Positions 16,932 through 26,100 of a DNA stretch of 64,000 nucleotides are shown here, one piece after another; the stretch's first letter is position 1, and the number at the start of each line of letters is the position of its first letter. The notes under the pieces are model-generated. The model did no database searches and was not told the origin of the DNA. It was given only the letters and a program-made list of their open reading frames with translations. Source of the stretch: Mycolicibacterium sediminis (lineage in GTDB: Bacteria; Actinomycetota; Actinomycetes; Mycobacteriales; Mycobacteriaceae); NCBI RefSeq assembly GCF_010731735.1, contig NZ_AP022588.1, positions 5,828,001 to 5,892,000 of the forward strand, in the 5' to 3' direction. The translations under genes were made by a program, and so were the position numbers.

Positions 16932-17903
16932 TCAGCCCACCCCGGCGTAGGAGTGCAGCCCGGCAATCACCAAATTGATGAAGAACAAGTTGAAGACCAT
17001 TGCTACGAAGCCGGCCACGTTGATCCACGCCGCCTTTCTGTCGCGCCAACCCGCGGTGGACCTCGCATGGAGGTACGCCGCGTACGCAACCCACGCGATG
17101 AACGACACCGTCTCCTTGGGATCCCAACCCCAGAAGCGTCCCCACGCCTCCTCCGCCCAGATCGCGCCAAAAATGACCCCGAAACCAAAGACCGGAAATG
17201 CGAAGATCGTGGTGCGGTAGGCGACCCGATCTAGAATCCGCGGGTCGGGGAACCTGGACACGACACCCGCCAACCGTCCCGCGAGTTCGGGGTCGCCCAG
17301 CCGCGAGGTCTTCATCAAGAACAGACTGCTGGCCACACCGCCGACGAGGAATACCCCGGAGCCCAGGCTTACCACCGACACGTGAATGGGCAACCAATAC
17401 GACTGCAGCGCAGGCATGACCGGCGCGGCGTCGGCGTACAGCCACTTGCCTGACACCGCGAGGAGAATGAGTACCGGGACCAGAACGAACACCCATAGCG
17501 GACGAAGATCACGACGGCGCAACACGAACAACGCCGCGACCAACCCGCAAAAGCACGTTAGGTTGATGAACTCGTACATGTTGCCCCACGGCGCACGCGA
17601 GGTCGCCCACCCGCGCAGCACAATGCATAGCAACAGCAGCCCTGTACCCACGACGACGAGGGCAACTCCAGCACGCTCGACACGTTCTACGGCCGACCGC
17701 CGCGAGACGCTGGCAACGACACCCGGACGCAGGCTGTCAGGCGCCACCCCCACAGTTGCCATAGACCTCTCTAGCGACCAGCTTCGGCTGTTCGCGAAGG
17801 TCGCCGCCAACACTAGAAACGCGAGAACGAGCCCGACCATCGCCGACGCATACGCCCAGTCCGAGAACACCGCCAAGCTGACGTCCGTGCCAGTTGGATT
17901 CAC
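16932..17903 (-). CDS. ccsB: c-type cytochrome biogenesis protein CcsB (ResC/CcsA family)
   Basis: 323 aa from GTG 17903, chosen because VNPTGTDVSLAVFSDWAYASAMV matches the usual N-terminus of the family. There are about 8 transmembrane segments. The tryptophan-rich heme-handling motif WGRFWGWDPKETVSFIAW is intact, with flanking His in LPIHVSVV and AYLHAR. It forms, with a ResB-type partner, the system II heme-ligation complex that attaches heme to apocytochrome c outside the membrane. The partner is not in the window. It lies downstream of ctaD on the same strand, supporting a respiratory role. Confidence 0.9.
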   Translation of the reverse strand: MNPTGTDVSLAVFSDWAYASAMVGLVLAFLVLAATFANSRSWSLERSMATVGVAPDSLRPGVVASVSRRSAVERVERAGVALVVVGTGLLLLCIVLRGWATSRAPWGNMYEFINLTCFCGLVAALFVLRRRDLRPLWVFVLVPVLILLAVSGKWLYADAAPVMPALQSYWLPIHVSVVSLGSGVFLVGGVASSLFLMKTSRLGDPELAGRLAGVVSRFPDPRILDRVAYRTTIFAFPVFGFGVIFGAIWAEEAWGRFWGWDPKETVSFIAWVAYAAYLHARSTAGWRDRKAAWINVAGFVAMVFNLFFINLVIAGLHSYAGVG

Positions 17904-18072
17904 GCGCTTGCTCCTAGATCGCCATCGACGAACGCCAGCCGCCGGGCGGGGGCAAAGAGCCCATCCGCTCGTCTGTCCCCGCCGCCACCGCGCCCTCGCG
18001 AACACGCAGGCGATCGCTCAGCCACTTGGTTCCCGCAATCAGGACTGCTGCCCCACCGAAGCCCCATAACGA

Positions 18073-18582
18073 TCACTGCGTCCCCGTGCCATCAGATGGC
18101 GATCGACTAGAGCCGTTGAGGAGATATCCGAATCCGTTGAGCTGTAGGTCTGTTCGTAGCGAAGGACTTGGCCGGTTCGTCTCGAGCCACCCCTTTAGCG
18201 CGTCAGCCTGGCGCCCATGAGAAGCGTCTACGACGCCGGCATCGTCGAGAATGAAGTAGCACAGGGTCGCATCGCCATAGAGACCGTCGATGACCGACAC
18301 GTCGGAGGCCACCTGGACGTCGGCTGCCGTGACTCGAAGTTCGAGCTGCCATGCACTCAGGCCAGTTCCCGGTAGCCGTCGTAGCCATTCGGTGAACTCA
18401 ACGTGTAGGTCGGAGGGCAGCGGATACCTGCTTCGACACAGGGCAGTGACGATGATCTGTATCGCTTCATGTGGTTCGCCAGCGTGCAGTGCCGTGAGCG
18501 TGGCCTCGCGTTGGCGAGCGGACAGGCAGGGTTCTGCCGCATCCCACATCGCCTCGGCCAGTTCGAAACCATCACGACTCAT
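18073..18582 (-). CDS. Hypothetical protein between ctaD and ccsB
   Basis: 169 aa, ATG start, acidic, no signal peptide or membrane segment. The N-terminal half is helical (MSRDGFELAEAMWDAAEPCLSA...). The middle carries VSVIDGLYGDATLCYFILDD, a beta-rich stretch. I do not recognise a family. It is 80 nt downstream of ctaD on the same strand, so probably co-transcribed. Confidence 0.6.
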   Translation of the reverse strand: MSRDGFELAEAMWDAAEPCLSARQREATLTALHAGEPHEAIQIIVTALCRSRYPLPSDLHVEFTEWLRRLPGTGLSAWQLELRVTAADVQVASDVSVIDGLYGDATLCYFILDDAGVVDASHGRQADALKGWLETNRPSPSLRTDLQLNGFGYLLNGSSRSPSDGTGTQ

Positions 18583-18662
18583 CTTGGCAACCTTGATTCT
18601 TCCTCCGGCTGGAACTCACAGGTGACGCGACGCAGCGCATGCACGCACATGCGCACGTCCGA

Positions 18663-20408
18663 TTAGGTGCGGACCCTGACGTCGTCGTTCTCGGTGACGT
18701 CACCGCCGGACGGGTGCGGTCCGCCGCCGATGTGGGCCTCGGCCCGCATCCGCTCCACCATGTGCGGGTAGTGCAGCTCGAACGCCGGGCGCTCCGAACG
18801 GATCCGGGGTAGCTCGGAGAAGTTGTGCCGCGGCGGCGGGCAGCTGGTGGCCCACTCGAGCGAGTTGCCGTAGCCCCAGGGGTCGTCGACCACGACGGGC
18901 TCGCCGTAGCGCCAGCTCTTAAAGACGTTCCACACGAACGGCAACGTCGAGATGCCCAGGATGAACGCACCGATTGTCGAGAAGACGTTCAGCGTGGTGA
19001 AGCCATCGGCCGGCAGGTAATCCGCATATCGACGGGGCATGCCCTCATTGCCCAACCAGTGCTGCACCAAGAATGTCGCGTGGAAGCCGATGAACGTCAA
19101 CCAGAAGTGCAGCTTGCCCAGGCGCTCGTCGAGCAGGCGGCCGGTCATCTTCGGGAACCAGAAGTAGATGCCCGCGTAGGTGGCGAACACGATGGTGCCG
19201 AAGAGGACGTAGTGGAAGTGCGCGATGACGAAGTAGCTGTCCGTCACCTGAAAGTCCAGCGGGGGGCTGGCCAGCAGGACGCCGGACAGGCCACCGAGCA
19301 GGAACGTGACGAGGAAACCGACCGAGAACAACATCGGTGTCTCGAACGTCAACTGCCCCTTCCACATCGTGCCTATCCAGTTGAAGAACTTGATGCCCGT
19401 GGGCACCGCGATCAGGAACGTCATGAAGCTGAAGAACGGCAGCAGCACGGCGCCGGTGGCGTACATGTGGTGCGCCCACACCGCCACGGAGAGTGCGGCG
19501 ATGGCCAGCGTCGCGTAGATCAGCGTGGTGTAACCGAAGATCGGCTTGCGGCTGAACACCGGGAAGATCTCACTGACGATGCCGAAGAACGGCAGCGCGA
19601 TGATGTACACCTCGGGGTGACCGAAGAACCAGAACAGGTGCTGCCACAGCAGCACACCGCCATTGGCCGGGTCGTAGACGTGGGCGCCCAGGTGGCGGTC
19701 GGCCGCCAAGGCCATCAGTGCGGCGGTCAGCAGCGGGAAGGCCAGCAGCACCAGGATCGACGTCACCAGGATGTTCCAGGTGAAGATCGGCATCCGGAAC
19801 ATGGTCATGCCCGGGGCACGCATGCAGACGACGGTCGTGATCATGTTCACCGCACCGAGGATGGTCCCGAGACCACCGACGATCAGACCCATGATCCAAA
19901 GGTCAGCTCCTGCGCCGGGAGTGCTGATCGCATTGGATAGCGGCGTATAGGCGGTCCAGCCGAAGTCGGCGGCACCGCCCGGCGTGATGAAACCACCCAT
20001 AGCGATCAGCGCACCGAACAGGAACAGCCAGAACGAGAACGCGTTGAGTCGCGGGAAGGCGACGTCGGGGGCGCCGATCTGCAGCGGCAGCACCAGGTTG
20101 GCGAAGCCGAACACGATGGGCGTCGCGTAGAACAGCAGCATCACCGTGCCGTGCATGGTGAACAACTGGTTGTACTGCTCGTTGCTCAGGAACTGCAGCC
20201 CGGGCAGGGCGAGCTCCGTGCGCATGAACAGCGCCATCAACCCGCCGGCGAAGAAGAAGATGAAGCAGGCGACTACGTACATCATGCCGATCAGCTTGTG
20301 ATCGGTCGTGGTCACCAGCTTGTAGATCAGGCTGCCCTTGGGGCCCAGCCGCGATGGGAACGGCCGCCGTGCCTCGAGTTCCCCAGCCGGCGGTGCTTCG
20401 GCTACCAA
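18663..20408 (-). CDS. ctaD: Cytochrome c oxidase subunit I
   Basis: 581 aa, full length, 12 transmembrane helices expected. Ligands and channel residues are visible: heme-a His in LFTMHGTVML; Cu_B His with the cross-linked Tyr and D-channel Glu in FFGHPEVYIIALP; Cu_B His pair in WAHHMY; and heme-a3/heme-a His in VIAHFHYVLFG. It is the catalytic core of aa3 oxidase, reducing O2 to water with proton pumping. Actinobacterial genomes normally carry a core ctaD elsewhere, so this is probably an accessory copy. Subunit II (ctaC) is absent from the window; subunit III is at 30013-30606. Operators D1/D2 lie upstream. Confidence 0.97.
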   Translation of the reverse strand: MVAEAPPAGELEARRPFPSRLGPKGSLIYKLVTTTDHKLIGMMYVVACFIFFFAGGLMALFMRTELALPGLQFLSNEQYNQLFTMHGTVMLLFYATPIVFGFANLVLPLQIGAPDVAFPRLNAFSFWLFLFGALIAMGGFITPGGAADFGWTAYTPLSNAISTPGAGADLWIMGLIVGGLGTILGAVNMITTVVCMRAPGMTMFRMPIFTWNILVTSILVLLAFPLLTAALMALAADRHLGAHVYDPANGGVLLWQHLFWFFGHPEVYIIALPFFGIVSEIFPVFSRKPIFGYTTLIYATLAIAALSVAVWAHHMYATGAVLLPFFSFMTFLIAVPTGIKFFNWIGTMWKGQLTFETPMLFSVGFLVTFLLGGLSGVLLASPPLDFQVTDSYFVIAHFHYVLFGTIVFATYAGIYFWFPKMTGRLLDERLGKLHFWLTFIGFHATFLVQHWLGNEGMPRRYADYLPADGFTTLNVFSTIGAFILGISTLPFVWNVFKSWRYGEPVVVDDPWGYGNSLEWATSCPPPRHNFSELPRIRSERPAFELHYPHMVERMRAEAHIGGGPHPSGGDVTENDDVRVRT

Positions 20409-20451
20409 CTGATTCTCCTGTCGTCGCCCGCTCGACCGCGATGTTCACGAT

Positions 20452-20470
20452 CTACTGGCTAGGTACGTAG
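20452..20470 (-). promoter_or_regulatory. BlaI-type operator D1 (CTAC-N11-GTAG) before ctaD
   Basis: CTAC 20452-20455 and GTAG 20467-20470, 44 nt upstream of the ctaD start. Confidence 0.7.
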
Positions 20471-20476
20471 ATTAAA

Positions 20477-20495
20477 CTACGTAGAAACTTAGTAC
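20477..20495 (-). promoter_or_regulatory. BlaI-type operator D2 (CTAC-N11-GTAC) before ctaD
   Basis: CTAC 20477-20480 and GTAC 20492-20495, exactly 25 bp from D1. Tandem boxes suggest cooperative repressor binding. Confidence 0.65.
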
Positions 20496-20597
20496 TAGTG
20501 CCGGTAGTTGATGACCCGTGGACCTACGCGCCAGACGGCTTAGCTGACACTGGCCCCCGAGTGGGACCTTCCGGTCCGCCATCAGAGTTCGCCAACA

Positions 20598-20615
20598 ACT
20601 ACTTCGCTACGTAGT
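20598..20615 (+). promoter_or_regulatory. Possible variant operator E (ACTAC-N8-GTAGT)
   Basis: ACTAC 20598-20602 and GTAGT 20611-20615 with the 8-nt inner spacing seen within C1, but lacking the N11 register. It is about 190 nt before the M23 peptidase gene. Weaker than the other boxes. The rest of 20500-20803 shows nothing. Confidence 0.4.
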
Positions 20616-20803
20616 CGCTCACGCTCGGGAGAGAGCAATCAGCATCTAGTTACTGTTCAAGTGCCTGCTGTCGGATACTCGGCGACGCACCGGCCGCAGG
20701 TGCGGTACAGAACGATCTGCGAGAGTATTTGCTCAATGCCGACGAGTCGGTTAGCGTCCCAGGGAATCGATAACGAACCGGTAACGGCAAGGAACGTCTC
20801 GAC

Positions 20804-21832
20804 TTGGTGACTCAGCGCCGGGACCCGCGCGTCGGCGGGCCACAGGCACACCCGTGGGACGACGCCGTCACCCAAATAATCCCTGTAAACGAATTCGGCG
20901 CGACGTCCGCTCCGGCAATCGGTCGTGACCTCTTCGCCTTGGACGTCGAGGTCCTGGCAGCACCCGAACTCGATGACCTGAACGACTCGGACGACCAGCG
21001 GTCGCACGTGCTCCTCCCGCCGGCCACGAAGACCCGCACCGCACGGCGGCAAGAGCCGAAAGGTTCATGGCGCCAGGGCGACCGAGTACAGCCCGCCGGC
21101 CTCCGAGCGACTCAGGTCATCACACACGGCGCGAGGCGCGGCACCCATCGGAGGAAACCAGAGGTCGCGAGTGCGGTTCACAGCAGACTGATTGGTGTAG
21201 CGATCGCTGCGGGAGCGTTCGCCGCGGGAGCCAACACAGCGTTGGGTGAGGCGCAATCGCGACCGGATTCGGTCCTGTTGGCGGGCTCCGGAGATGTACA
21301 TGCGGCAACGTACCCGGAACCTTCAGGGCTTCAAATAGTCCAAGTCGTCAGCAACGTGCAACCGGCGGTTCACCAGGAAGAATTGGCTCGCGGATTGGCC
21401 TTCGCTCAAGAACGGGCCCAGCGAGAGGCACGGTTGCAACGACCCCAGTTCGTCTTCCCGGTGCGGGGTATCTTGACCTCCGGGTTCGGAACACGTTGGG
21501 GCACATTGCACGCCGGGCTCGACATCGCGAACGCTATCGGTACGCCGATCTATGCCGCCTCCGACGGTGAGGTGATCGCCTCAGGACCCACTCCGGGCTA
21601 CGGAATGTGGGTCAAGATCCGCAGCACGGATGGAGTGGTCACGCTCTACGGTCACGTCGACACCACCACCGTGCAGGTGGGCGAGCGTGTGCTGGCCGGT
21701 GATCAGATCGCCACGGTGGGAAACCGCGGCAATTCCACAGGCCCTCACCTTCACTTCGAGGTCCACCTCAAGGGCTCCGAGAAGACTGACCCCATGGCGT
21801 GGCTACGAGCACGCGGCGTACAAAGACCTTGA
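20804..21832 (+). CDS. M23 (LytM) peptidoglycan peptidase, membrane anchored
   Basis: 342 aa from TTG 20804 (GTG 20807 is equally possible; AAGGA lies 10-13 nt before). The first ~120 residues are basic/polar, followed by an internal hydrophobic segment (LIGVAIAAGAFAAGANTALG) that works as a signal-anchor. A short helical linker precedes the LytM domain at ~215. Zinc ligands are visible in LHAGLDIA and HLHFEVH, with TLYGHVD between. It should cleave cross-bridges or activate amidases in the periplasm. A hairpin terminator follows. Confidence 0.85.
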   Translation: MVTQRRDPRVGGPQAHPWDDAVTQIIPVNEFGATSAPAIGRDLFALDVEVLAAPELDDLNDSDDQRSHVLLPPATKTRTARRQEPKGSWRQGDRVQPAGLRATQVITHGARRGTHRRKPEVASAVHSRLIGVAIAAGAFAAGANTALGEAQSRPDSVLLAGSGDVHAATYPEPSGLQIVQVVSNVQPAVHQEELARGLAFAQERAQREARLQRPQFVFPVRGILTSGFGTRWGTLHAGLDIANAIGTPIYAASDGEVIASGPTPGYGMWVKIRSTDGVVTLYGHVDTTTVQVGERVLAGDQIATVGNRGNSTGPHLHFEVHLKGSEKTDPMAWLRARGVQRP

Positions 21833-21940
21833 GGACGACTGCTGGGCCATCCCCGAGGTTCGGCGCTGGTAGCGAGTGGCGCGTCTTTCGCCCGCAACCT
21901 TCTCGCAAAACCGGCCAACGGTCACAACCCGGACCCTGGC

Positions 21941-21976
21941 GAGGCCGGGCAAGCGGGGGGATGACTGCCCGGCCTC
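21941..21976 (+). terminator. Hairpin terminator after the M23 peptidase gene
   Basis: Perfect 11-bp stem GAGGCCGGGCA / TGCCCGGCCTC with a 14-nt loop, about 110 nt after the stop codon and before operator F. No T-run. Confidence 0.5.
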
Positions 21977-22028
21977 GGGCACCGGGGCATCGCGGATACC
22001 GGCCAGCACATCAAGGATAACAACTTTC

Positions 22029-22047
22029 CTACGCACTTTCTCAGTAG
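22029..22047 (+). promoter_or_regulatory. BlaI-type operator F (CTAC-N11-GTAG) before blaI-1
   Basis: CTAC 22029-22032 and GTAG 22044-22047, about 100 nt before the first BlaI gene. This implies autoregulation. Confidence 0.7.
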
Positions 22048-22144
22048 TAGAGGTCAGACTCAACGCCCGACCTGCCATCGATGCGCCTAGCGCCCGGTGG
22101 CGACGAACCCCGTAAGCTACCTACTGACTAATTCAGGAGGTCTC

Positions 22145-22531
22145 ATGGCACGGGTACGTGGCTTCGGTGAACTAGAAGCAAACATCATGGATCGACTTTG
22201 GAACCGCGACCCCGAAACCGATGCCACGGTCAGAGACATCTTTGATCAATTGAGCGTTGAACGCCACATCGCCTATACGACGGTGATGTCCACGATGGAC
22301 AACCTGCACGGCAAGGGTTGGCTGTCGCGTGAACGCGATGGCAAGGCTTATAGGTACCGACCTACGATGACACGTGAGCAACACAGCGCCCGTCTGATGC
22401 TGGAGGCCCTAAGCGGCGGCGGCCGCTCAGAAGCGGTCCTCAGTCATTTCGTAGCGCAGATCGATGCTGCCGAATCCGCCGACCTCCGAGCAGCGTTGCG
22501 ACGTCTCGCACGCAAATCGAGTCGCAAATGA
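22145..22531 (+). CDS. BlaI/MecI-family repressor 1
   Basis: 128 aa from ATG 22145 with AGGAGG 4 nt upstream; frames opening earlier lack a ribosome site. The N-terminal winged helix runs VRGFGELEANIMDRLW ... IAYTTVMSTMDNLHGKGWL. The C-terminal ~45 residues form the dimerisation helices. Proteins of this family bind dyad operators and are inactivated by cleavage or conformational change triggered by a partner membrane protease. In Mycobacterium tuberculosis the homologue Rv1846c controls blaC and its own operon. It overlaps the M56 gene by 4 nt (ATGA). It is most similar to BlaI-3 at 59812. Confidence 0.92.
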   Translation: MARVRGFGELEANIMDRLWNRDPETDATVRDIFDQLSVERHIAYTTVMSTMDNLHGKGWLSRERDGKAYRYRPTMTREQHSARLMLEALSGGGRSEAVLSHFVAQIDAAESADLRAALRRLARKSSRK

Positions 22532-23472
22532 CGGTCGCGGCGGCGTTGATGCTCTATGTCGTGGCGGTCGTCGCGGTCGGGCCCCGATTCTTCCTCCGGA
22601 TCACCGCTGACGGCGGCGCGCCACGATTGGCCATCACCGCGTGGCTGACGGCCATCGTTACGGTGCTCGGATGCGCGATCGCGGGCATCGCGCTACTTCT
22701 AATCGAAGCCGCCGGCCACTGGGACAGCCCAGACGCGCTACTCGCGTCGTGTCTTCAACGCCTTCAGGCAATTCTCACCGGCCACGCAGGCTGGCCGGCG
22801 CGCATCGTCGCCACGGTCGCAGTAGGCATCGCGGCCGGGAGTGTCTTCGCGGTCTGCTTGAGGGTCGGGCGCGCTCTGCGACGCATGCGTGCGCACACCT
22901 TCGAACACGCCGACGCTGTGCGCCTGGTGGGTAGGGCCGAAGGAAGCGACGTCGTGATCATCGACGCATCCGAACCCGCGGCGTACTGCGTGGCGGGCCG
23001 CCCGCCGGCGATCGTGGTGACCACTGCGGCAATGAAGGCGCTCGACGAAACGCAACTCGCAGCCGTGGTCGCCCATGAGCGTGCACATCTGAACGGGCAC
23101 CACGCGTACGTCGTCGCCGCGGTGCGGGGCCTGGCTACAGCGCTGCCCCACATCACGCTCTTCGCCAGTGCCGCTGCACAAATCAGCTCCTTGCTGGAGA
23201 TGTGTGCCGACGATGCCGCCGCACGGCGACACGGTCGCCAGCCGCTGCTGGCAGGCCTGCTCGCCCTCTCGGGAGCCAGCGCACCGGCCCACGGCCTGGC
23301 GGCAGCCGGCGTGGCGGTACTCGTCCGTGCCGAACGTCTCTCAGATCCACAAGAGGGTCTGGCACGAATTCAAACCCGCGCCACGTTGAGCGGAGCTGTG
23401 GCAGCGATGGCCGCCACACCGTTGGTGATCGTTGCACTATCGCTGTCAGGTGCCCTGATCTGCTTCGCCTAG
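22528..23472 (+). CDS. M56-family membrane metallopeptidase (BlaR-like) 1
   Basis: 314 aa with about 4-5 transmembrane segments and a cytosolic zinc-protease loop: HERAH in AAVVAHERAHLNGHH, with the downstream acidic ligand region LLEMCADDAAARRHG. In staphylococcal BlaR1/MecR1 an extracellular penicillin-binding domain follows; here the protein ends after the last membrane segment, so it has no beta-lactam sensor. It should transmit an envelope signal of unknown nature and release BlaI repression. Translationally coupled to BlaI-1. Confidence 0.9.
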   Translation: MTVAAALMLYVVAVVAVGPRFFLRITADGGAPRLAITAWLTAIVTVLGCAIAGIALLLIEAAGHWDSPDALLASCLQRLQAILTGHAGWPARIVATVAVGIAAGSVFAVCLRVGRALRRMRAHTFEHADAVRLVGRAEGSDVVIIDASEPAAYCVAGRPPAIVVTTAAMKALDETQLAAVVAHERAHLNGHHAYVVAAVRGLATALPHITLFASAAAQISSLLEMCADDAAARRHGRQPLLAGLLALSGASAPAHGLAAAGVAVLVRAERLSDPQEGLARIQTRATLSGAVAAMAATPLVIVALSLSGALICFA

Positions 23473-23556
23473 CGCAACCAACGTGGTGGCAAACACTGCC
23501 GCTGCCTCCGATGGGATCACGAGCACGATTGCCATTGCAGCGCAAGGCGACTGAGA

Positions 23557-23844
23557 TCACTCGTCTAGCGGAGCGAGGCACCAGGCATTCACAATGGCAC
23601 TCAGCCCCGAAAGGCTCACCACATTCGCCACGCCAGAAAGAGGCTTTGCGCTGCTTCCTGTCGCAGGTCGACCGGCCACTGGATCGGCAGCCAACAACAC
23701 GGCTACCGCCAACGTGAGAGCCAATAGAAAAGCCGCCACAATCCAGCGGCCCGCCCTTCGGGCATTCTGCGGCGCACGTCCGCCTGCGTCCCAACCGGGC
23801 CGCGGCCCATGGCAGGACACAGATGGCGCACTCTTCACGGACAC
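23557..23844 (-). CDS. Small membrane-anchored protein
   Basis: 95 aa from GTG 23844 (GTG 23838 or 23820 also possible). One transmembrane/signal segment (WIVAAFLLALTLAVAVLLAADP, residues ~34-55) is followed by a ~40-residue exported tail with one Cys. No family recognised. Operator G begins only 4 nt upstream of the first GTG, so if the gene is real its mRNA is probably leaderless. It converges on the M56 gene. Confidence 0.45.
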   Translation of the reverse strand: MSVKSAPSVSCHGPRPGWDAGGRAPQNARRAGRWIVAAFLLALTLAVAVLLAADPVAGRPATGSSAKPLSGVANVVSLSGLSAIVNAWCLAPLDE

Positions 23845-23847
23845 AAC

Positions 23848-23866
23848 CTACTATGTCACTACGTAT
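23848..23866 (-). promoter_or_regulatory. BlaI-type operator G (CTAC-N11-GTAT)
   Basis: CTAC 23848-23851 and GTAT 23863-23866, directly abutting the start of the small membrane protein gene (23844) and downstream of the ZIP gene. Confidence 0.6.
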
Positions 23867-23919
23867 GTGACCAGTCGCGACTGGTCACCCGCCTCACCAA
23901 CCGAGGGCGAGCGCGCAGG

Positions 23920-24657
23920 TCAAGCTACGAGTTCACCGAGAACGTAGATGCACAAGAAGCCCAGGAATAGCATCGCGCTGAAAAATGTCGTTTCGGCCTG
24001 GTCGTGCGCTTCAACAATCAATTCCTCGACGGCGAGGTAGAGAAGCGCGGCGGCGCCGAACGCCAGCACGAATGCCAAAACGGTCTGATCCACGTCGGCC
24101 AGCAAGGCGGCAGCACCCACCGCACCGACCGCGGTGATGGAACCAAGTCCGGTACACACCGCACTTGCGCGTATTGCAGTCAACCCGCGATCGGTGAGTT
24201 CGGCGACCAATGATAGTGAGAGAAAGAGGATCTCCAACGTCAGCGCGATGGTGATGATCAAAGCTTGCGCGGACCCCAATCGTGTTCCGAGGCCGACGAG
24301 CAGACCGTCGATCAGCAGATCGATGGCCACTGCAACGAGTAGCCCCAGTGGAAGACGGGGCGAGGTCGACCCAGACGCGCGTTCTCGACCATCGATGCGC
24401 CGGCCATAGGCCGCCAACCCCAGCACGACCGTCACCCCACAGACGAACCCCGACACCGCCCACCCGAGATGCCCCTCGGCGCGCAGATCGGGCAACACCT
24501 CACCGGCCAGCGCCGCAATCACCACTCCCGCCGCGAAGTGCTGGATAGCGCTGACTACGCGCGGTCCTGGCGGGCGGTACGCGGCGATTCCGGATCCGAT
24601 GACGGACGCGACGACGGGAAAGCTGACCAGGATCGCGGCTTGACCGACGAGGCTCAT
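23920..24657 (-). CDS. ZIP-family divalent metal transporter
   Basis: 245 aa, about 8 transmembrane segments. The family landmarks are the metal-binding helix IQHFAAGVVIAALAGEVLP (His-Phe-x-x-Gly) near residue 40 and LAVEELIVEAH near 205 at the end of a helix, followed by a hydrophobic C-terminus. ZIP proteins move Zn, Fe or Mn toward the cytosol, though some act in the opposite direction. It lies upstream of the small membrane protein on the same strand. No operator box was found directly in front of this gene. Confidence 0.8.
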   Translation of the reverse strand: MSLVGQAAILVSFPVVASVIGSGIAAYRPPGPRVVSAIQHFAAGVVIAALAGEVLPDLRAEGHLGWAVSGFVCGVTVVLGLAAYGRRIDGRERASGSTSPRLPLGLLVAVAIDLLIDGLLVGLGTRLGSAQALIITIALTLEILFLSLSLVAELTDRGLTAIRASAVCTGLGSITAVGAVGAAALLADVDQTVLAFVLAFGAAALLYLAVEELIVEAHDQAETTFFSAMLFLGFLCIYVLGELVA

Positions 24658-25044
24658 CGGCCACGCCTGTTGTGCGCGGGCGCAGTGGCGCGGTCACCAG
24701 CTAGCCACCCGGTCACGGCACCGTCTCCCTGGTCAATTACTGTGCACCACCGCGCTGGAATCAACCTCACGACGTGCTAGCCGTTGTGCCCTAGCGGTGA
24801 GCTTCGTGAGTACCTGCGGAGCATAGATCGAAAAGGCTGCTGGCACCCGTGCCGGACTGGCCTGGCCTGGCCTGGCCGACGACACCGTTCTGCTCAAGCA
24901 GCAACTCAACGGATCGCGACACGATGGTCATGCCACACTGCAGAAACCGCCGAAAGGTCGACAACCCAGATTCTCGGCCCGCTGCACACAGATCACGGTC
25001 GCCGCCAAGAATCCCGGCTCACATGCACCTCACGCCGTGAGGTG
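24658..25044. other. 387-bp intergenic stretch
   Basis: No frame here has a ribosome site or recognisable product, and no N11 operator was found. It contains a short tandem CTGGCC repeat near 24857-24875. Confidence 0.35.
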
Positions 25045-26022
25045 TCAGCCGTCGTCGTGGGTTGCACCACGTTCGGGGCGCTGCTGTGGGGGCTCGCGTA
25101 GTCCGCGAAGAAACGCATTGTATGCAGCCAACTCAGCGTCGTCACGTTCCACGTTCGCCTCTTTCTTCGCGGACTCCGACTCTTCGTCGCGACGCCATCG
25201 AACCGCGAAGATCAACGTGGTCAACAGTGCTACCGGCTCTCCGTACGACCACGCCAAGCCGCCGGCGACCGCCTGATCCGCGACCGGATCGACGTTCCAG
25301 TCCGCTGGAGGCGACGCGAAGGTATCCGTGAGCGCACGCGGCGCCATCATCAATATCACGCCGATGAACACGTGCAACGGCATCTCGAGAAAGATGTCGA
25401 AGAATCGGCCAAGATTGCTCTGCCGGACCGGCATTGGACCGGTCGACAGAATCGGCACGATGAATAAGAGGCCGCTTGCAAGGAAGAACACTTGCAATGC
25501 GACGTGGCCGGCGACGCTTGATGCCGCCGAATCGAACAGGTCAGAGAGATACAAACCGTAATAGCTAAGGAGGAAGACAGGAATGGTGAAACCGGGATTC
25601 AGTACGAACCTGCTCACGCTGCAACGCAGCCCACCCAACGCGGCGATCAGCACGTAACGTCCCAAGCCGCGGTGCGGGGTGGATCTCAGCAACAAGCGTC
25701 CAGGGGCCCCCAGCACTAAGAGCGGCGGGACGAGAATCGACAGAGTTAGGTGCTGAAACATGAAGGCACTGAACAACCGATACCCATAACTGTCGATGGC
25801 TAGACCCGTCACTGCCGCCAATGCGAGACATCCCGTGAGGAAACTGGCTGTCTGCGTCCACTGCCAGATGCCTCCACGTGCTTTGACGGCGCGCACCGCG
25901 AGCACGTACCACACTGCCAAACCGATTGCGAAGACTGGAAGTAACGGGATAGGTGGCGGGAACCAATCGAACATCGTCGACACCGAAGGCGGCGAGGTGG
26001 GAAGCTCCAGCTCACCTAACAT
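25045..26022 (-). CDS. ctaG: Cytochrome c oxidase assembly protein CtaG-like (Caa3_CtaG)
   Basis: 325 aa from ATG 26022, with GGAAAGG ~9 nt upstream. There are 7-8 transmembrane segments. Conserved His residues sit in LFSAFMFQHLTLSI, AGHVALQVFFL and MPLHVFIGVILM, as expected for copper-handling CtaG of the caa3 type. It probably delivers copper to the Cu_B site of subunit I, here perhaps the CtaD of this island. It is the third gene of the lnt-tlpA-ctaG run. Only a half operator (TACGTAGTG, minus strand) is seen near 26086-26096. Confidence 0.85.
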   Translation of the reverse strand: MLGELELPTSPPSVSTMFDWFPPPIPLLPVFAIGLAVWYVLAVRAVKARGGIWQWTQTASFLTGCLALAAVTGLAIDSYGYRLFSAFMFQHLTLSILVPPLLVLGAPGRLLLRSTPHRGLGRYVLIAALGGLRCSVSRFVLNPGFTIPVFLLSYYGLYLSDLFDSAASSVAGHVALQVFFLASGLLFIVPILSTGPMPVRQSNLGRFFDIFLEMPLHVFIGVILMMAPRALTDTFASPPADWNVDPVADQAVAGGLAWSYGEPVALLTTLIFAVRWRRDEESESAKKEANVERDDAELAAYNAFLRGLREPPQQRPERGATHDDG

Positions 26023-26100
26023 GATCAACTACCTTTCCGAGCAGTCGCGGCGGGAACTCTCGCAACATGGCCTCCCTGGCCTGGTCACTACGTACCCCGC

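Noticed and set aside
18825..19940. Long open frame on the plus strand opposite ctaD
   Set aside because: Antisense shadow caused by the codon bias of ctaD; composition is Glu/Gln/His/Arg-rich nonsense.
22117..22124. CTACCTAC just before blaI-1 as a second autoregulatory box
   Set aside because: No GTA half-site at the right distance.
26086..26097. CACTACGTACC upstream of ctaG as an operator
   Set aside because: Only one half-site is present; no partner half at N11 on either side.
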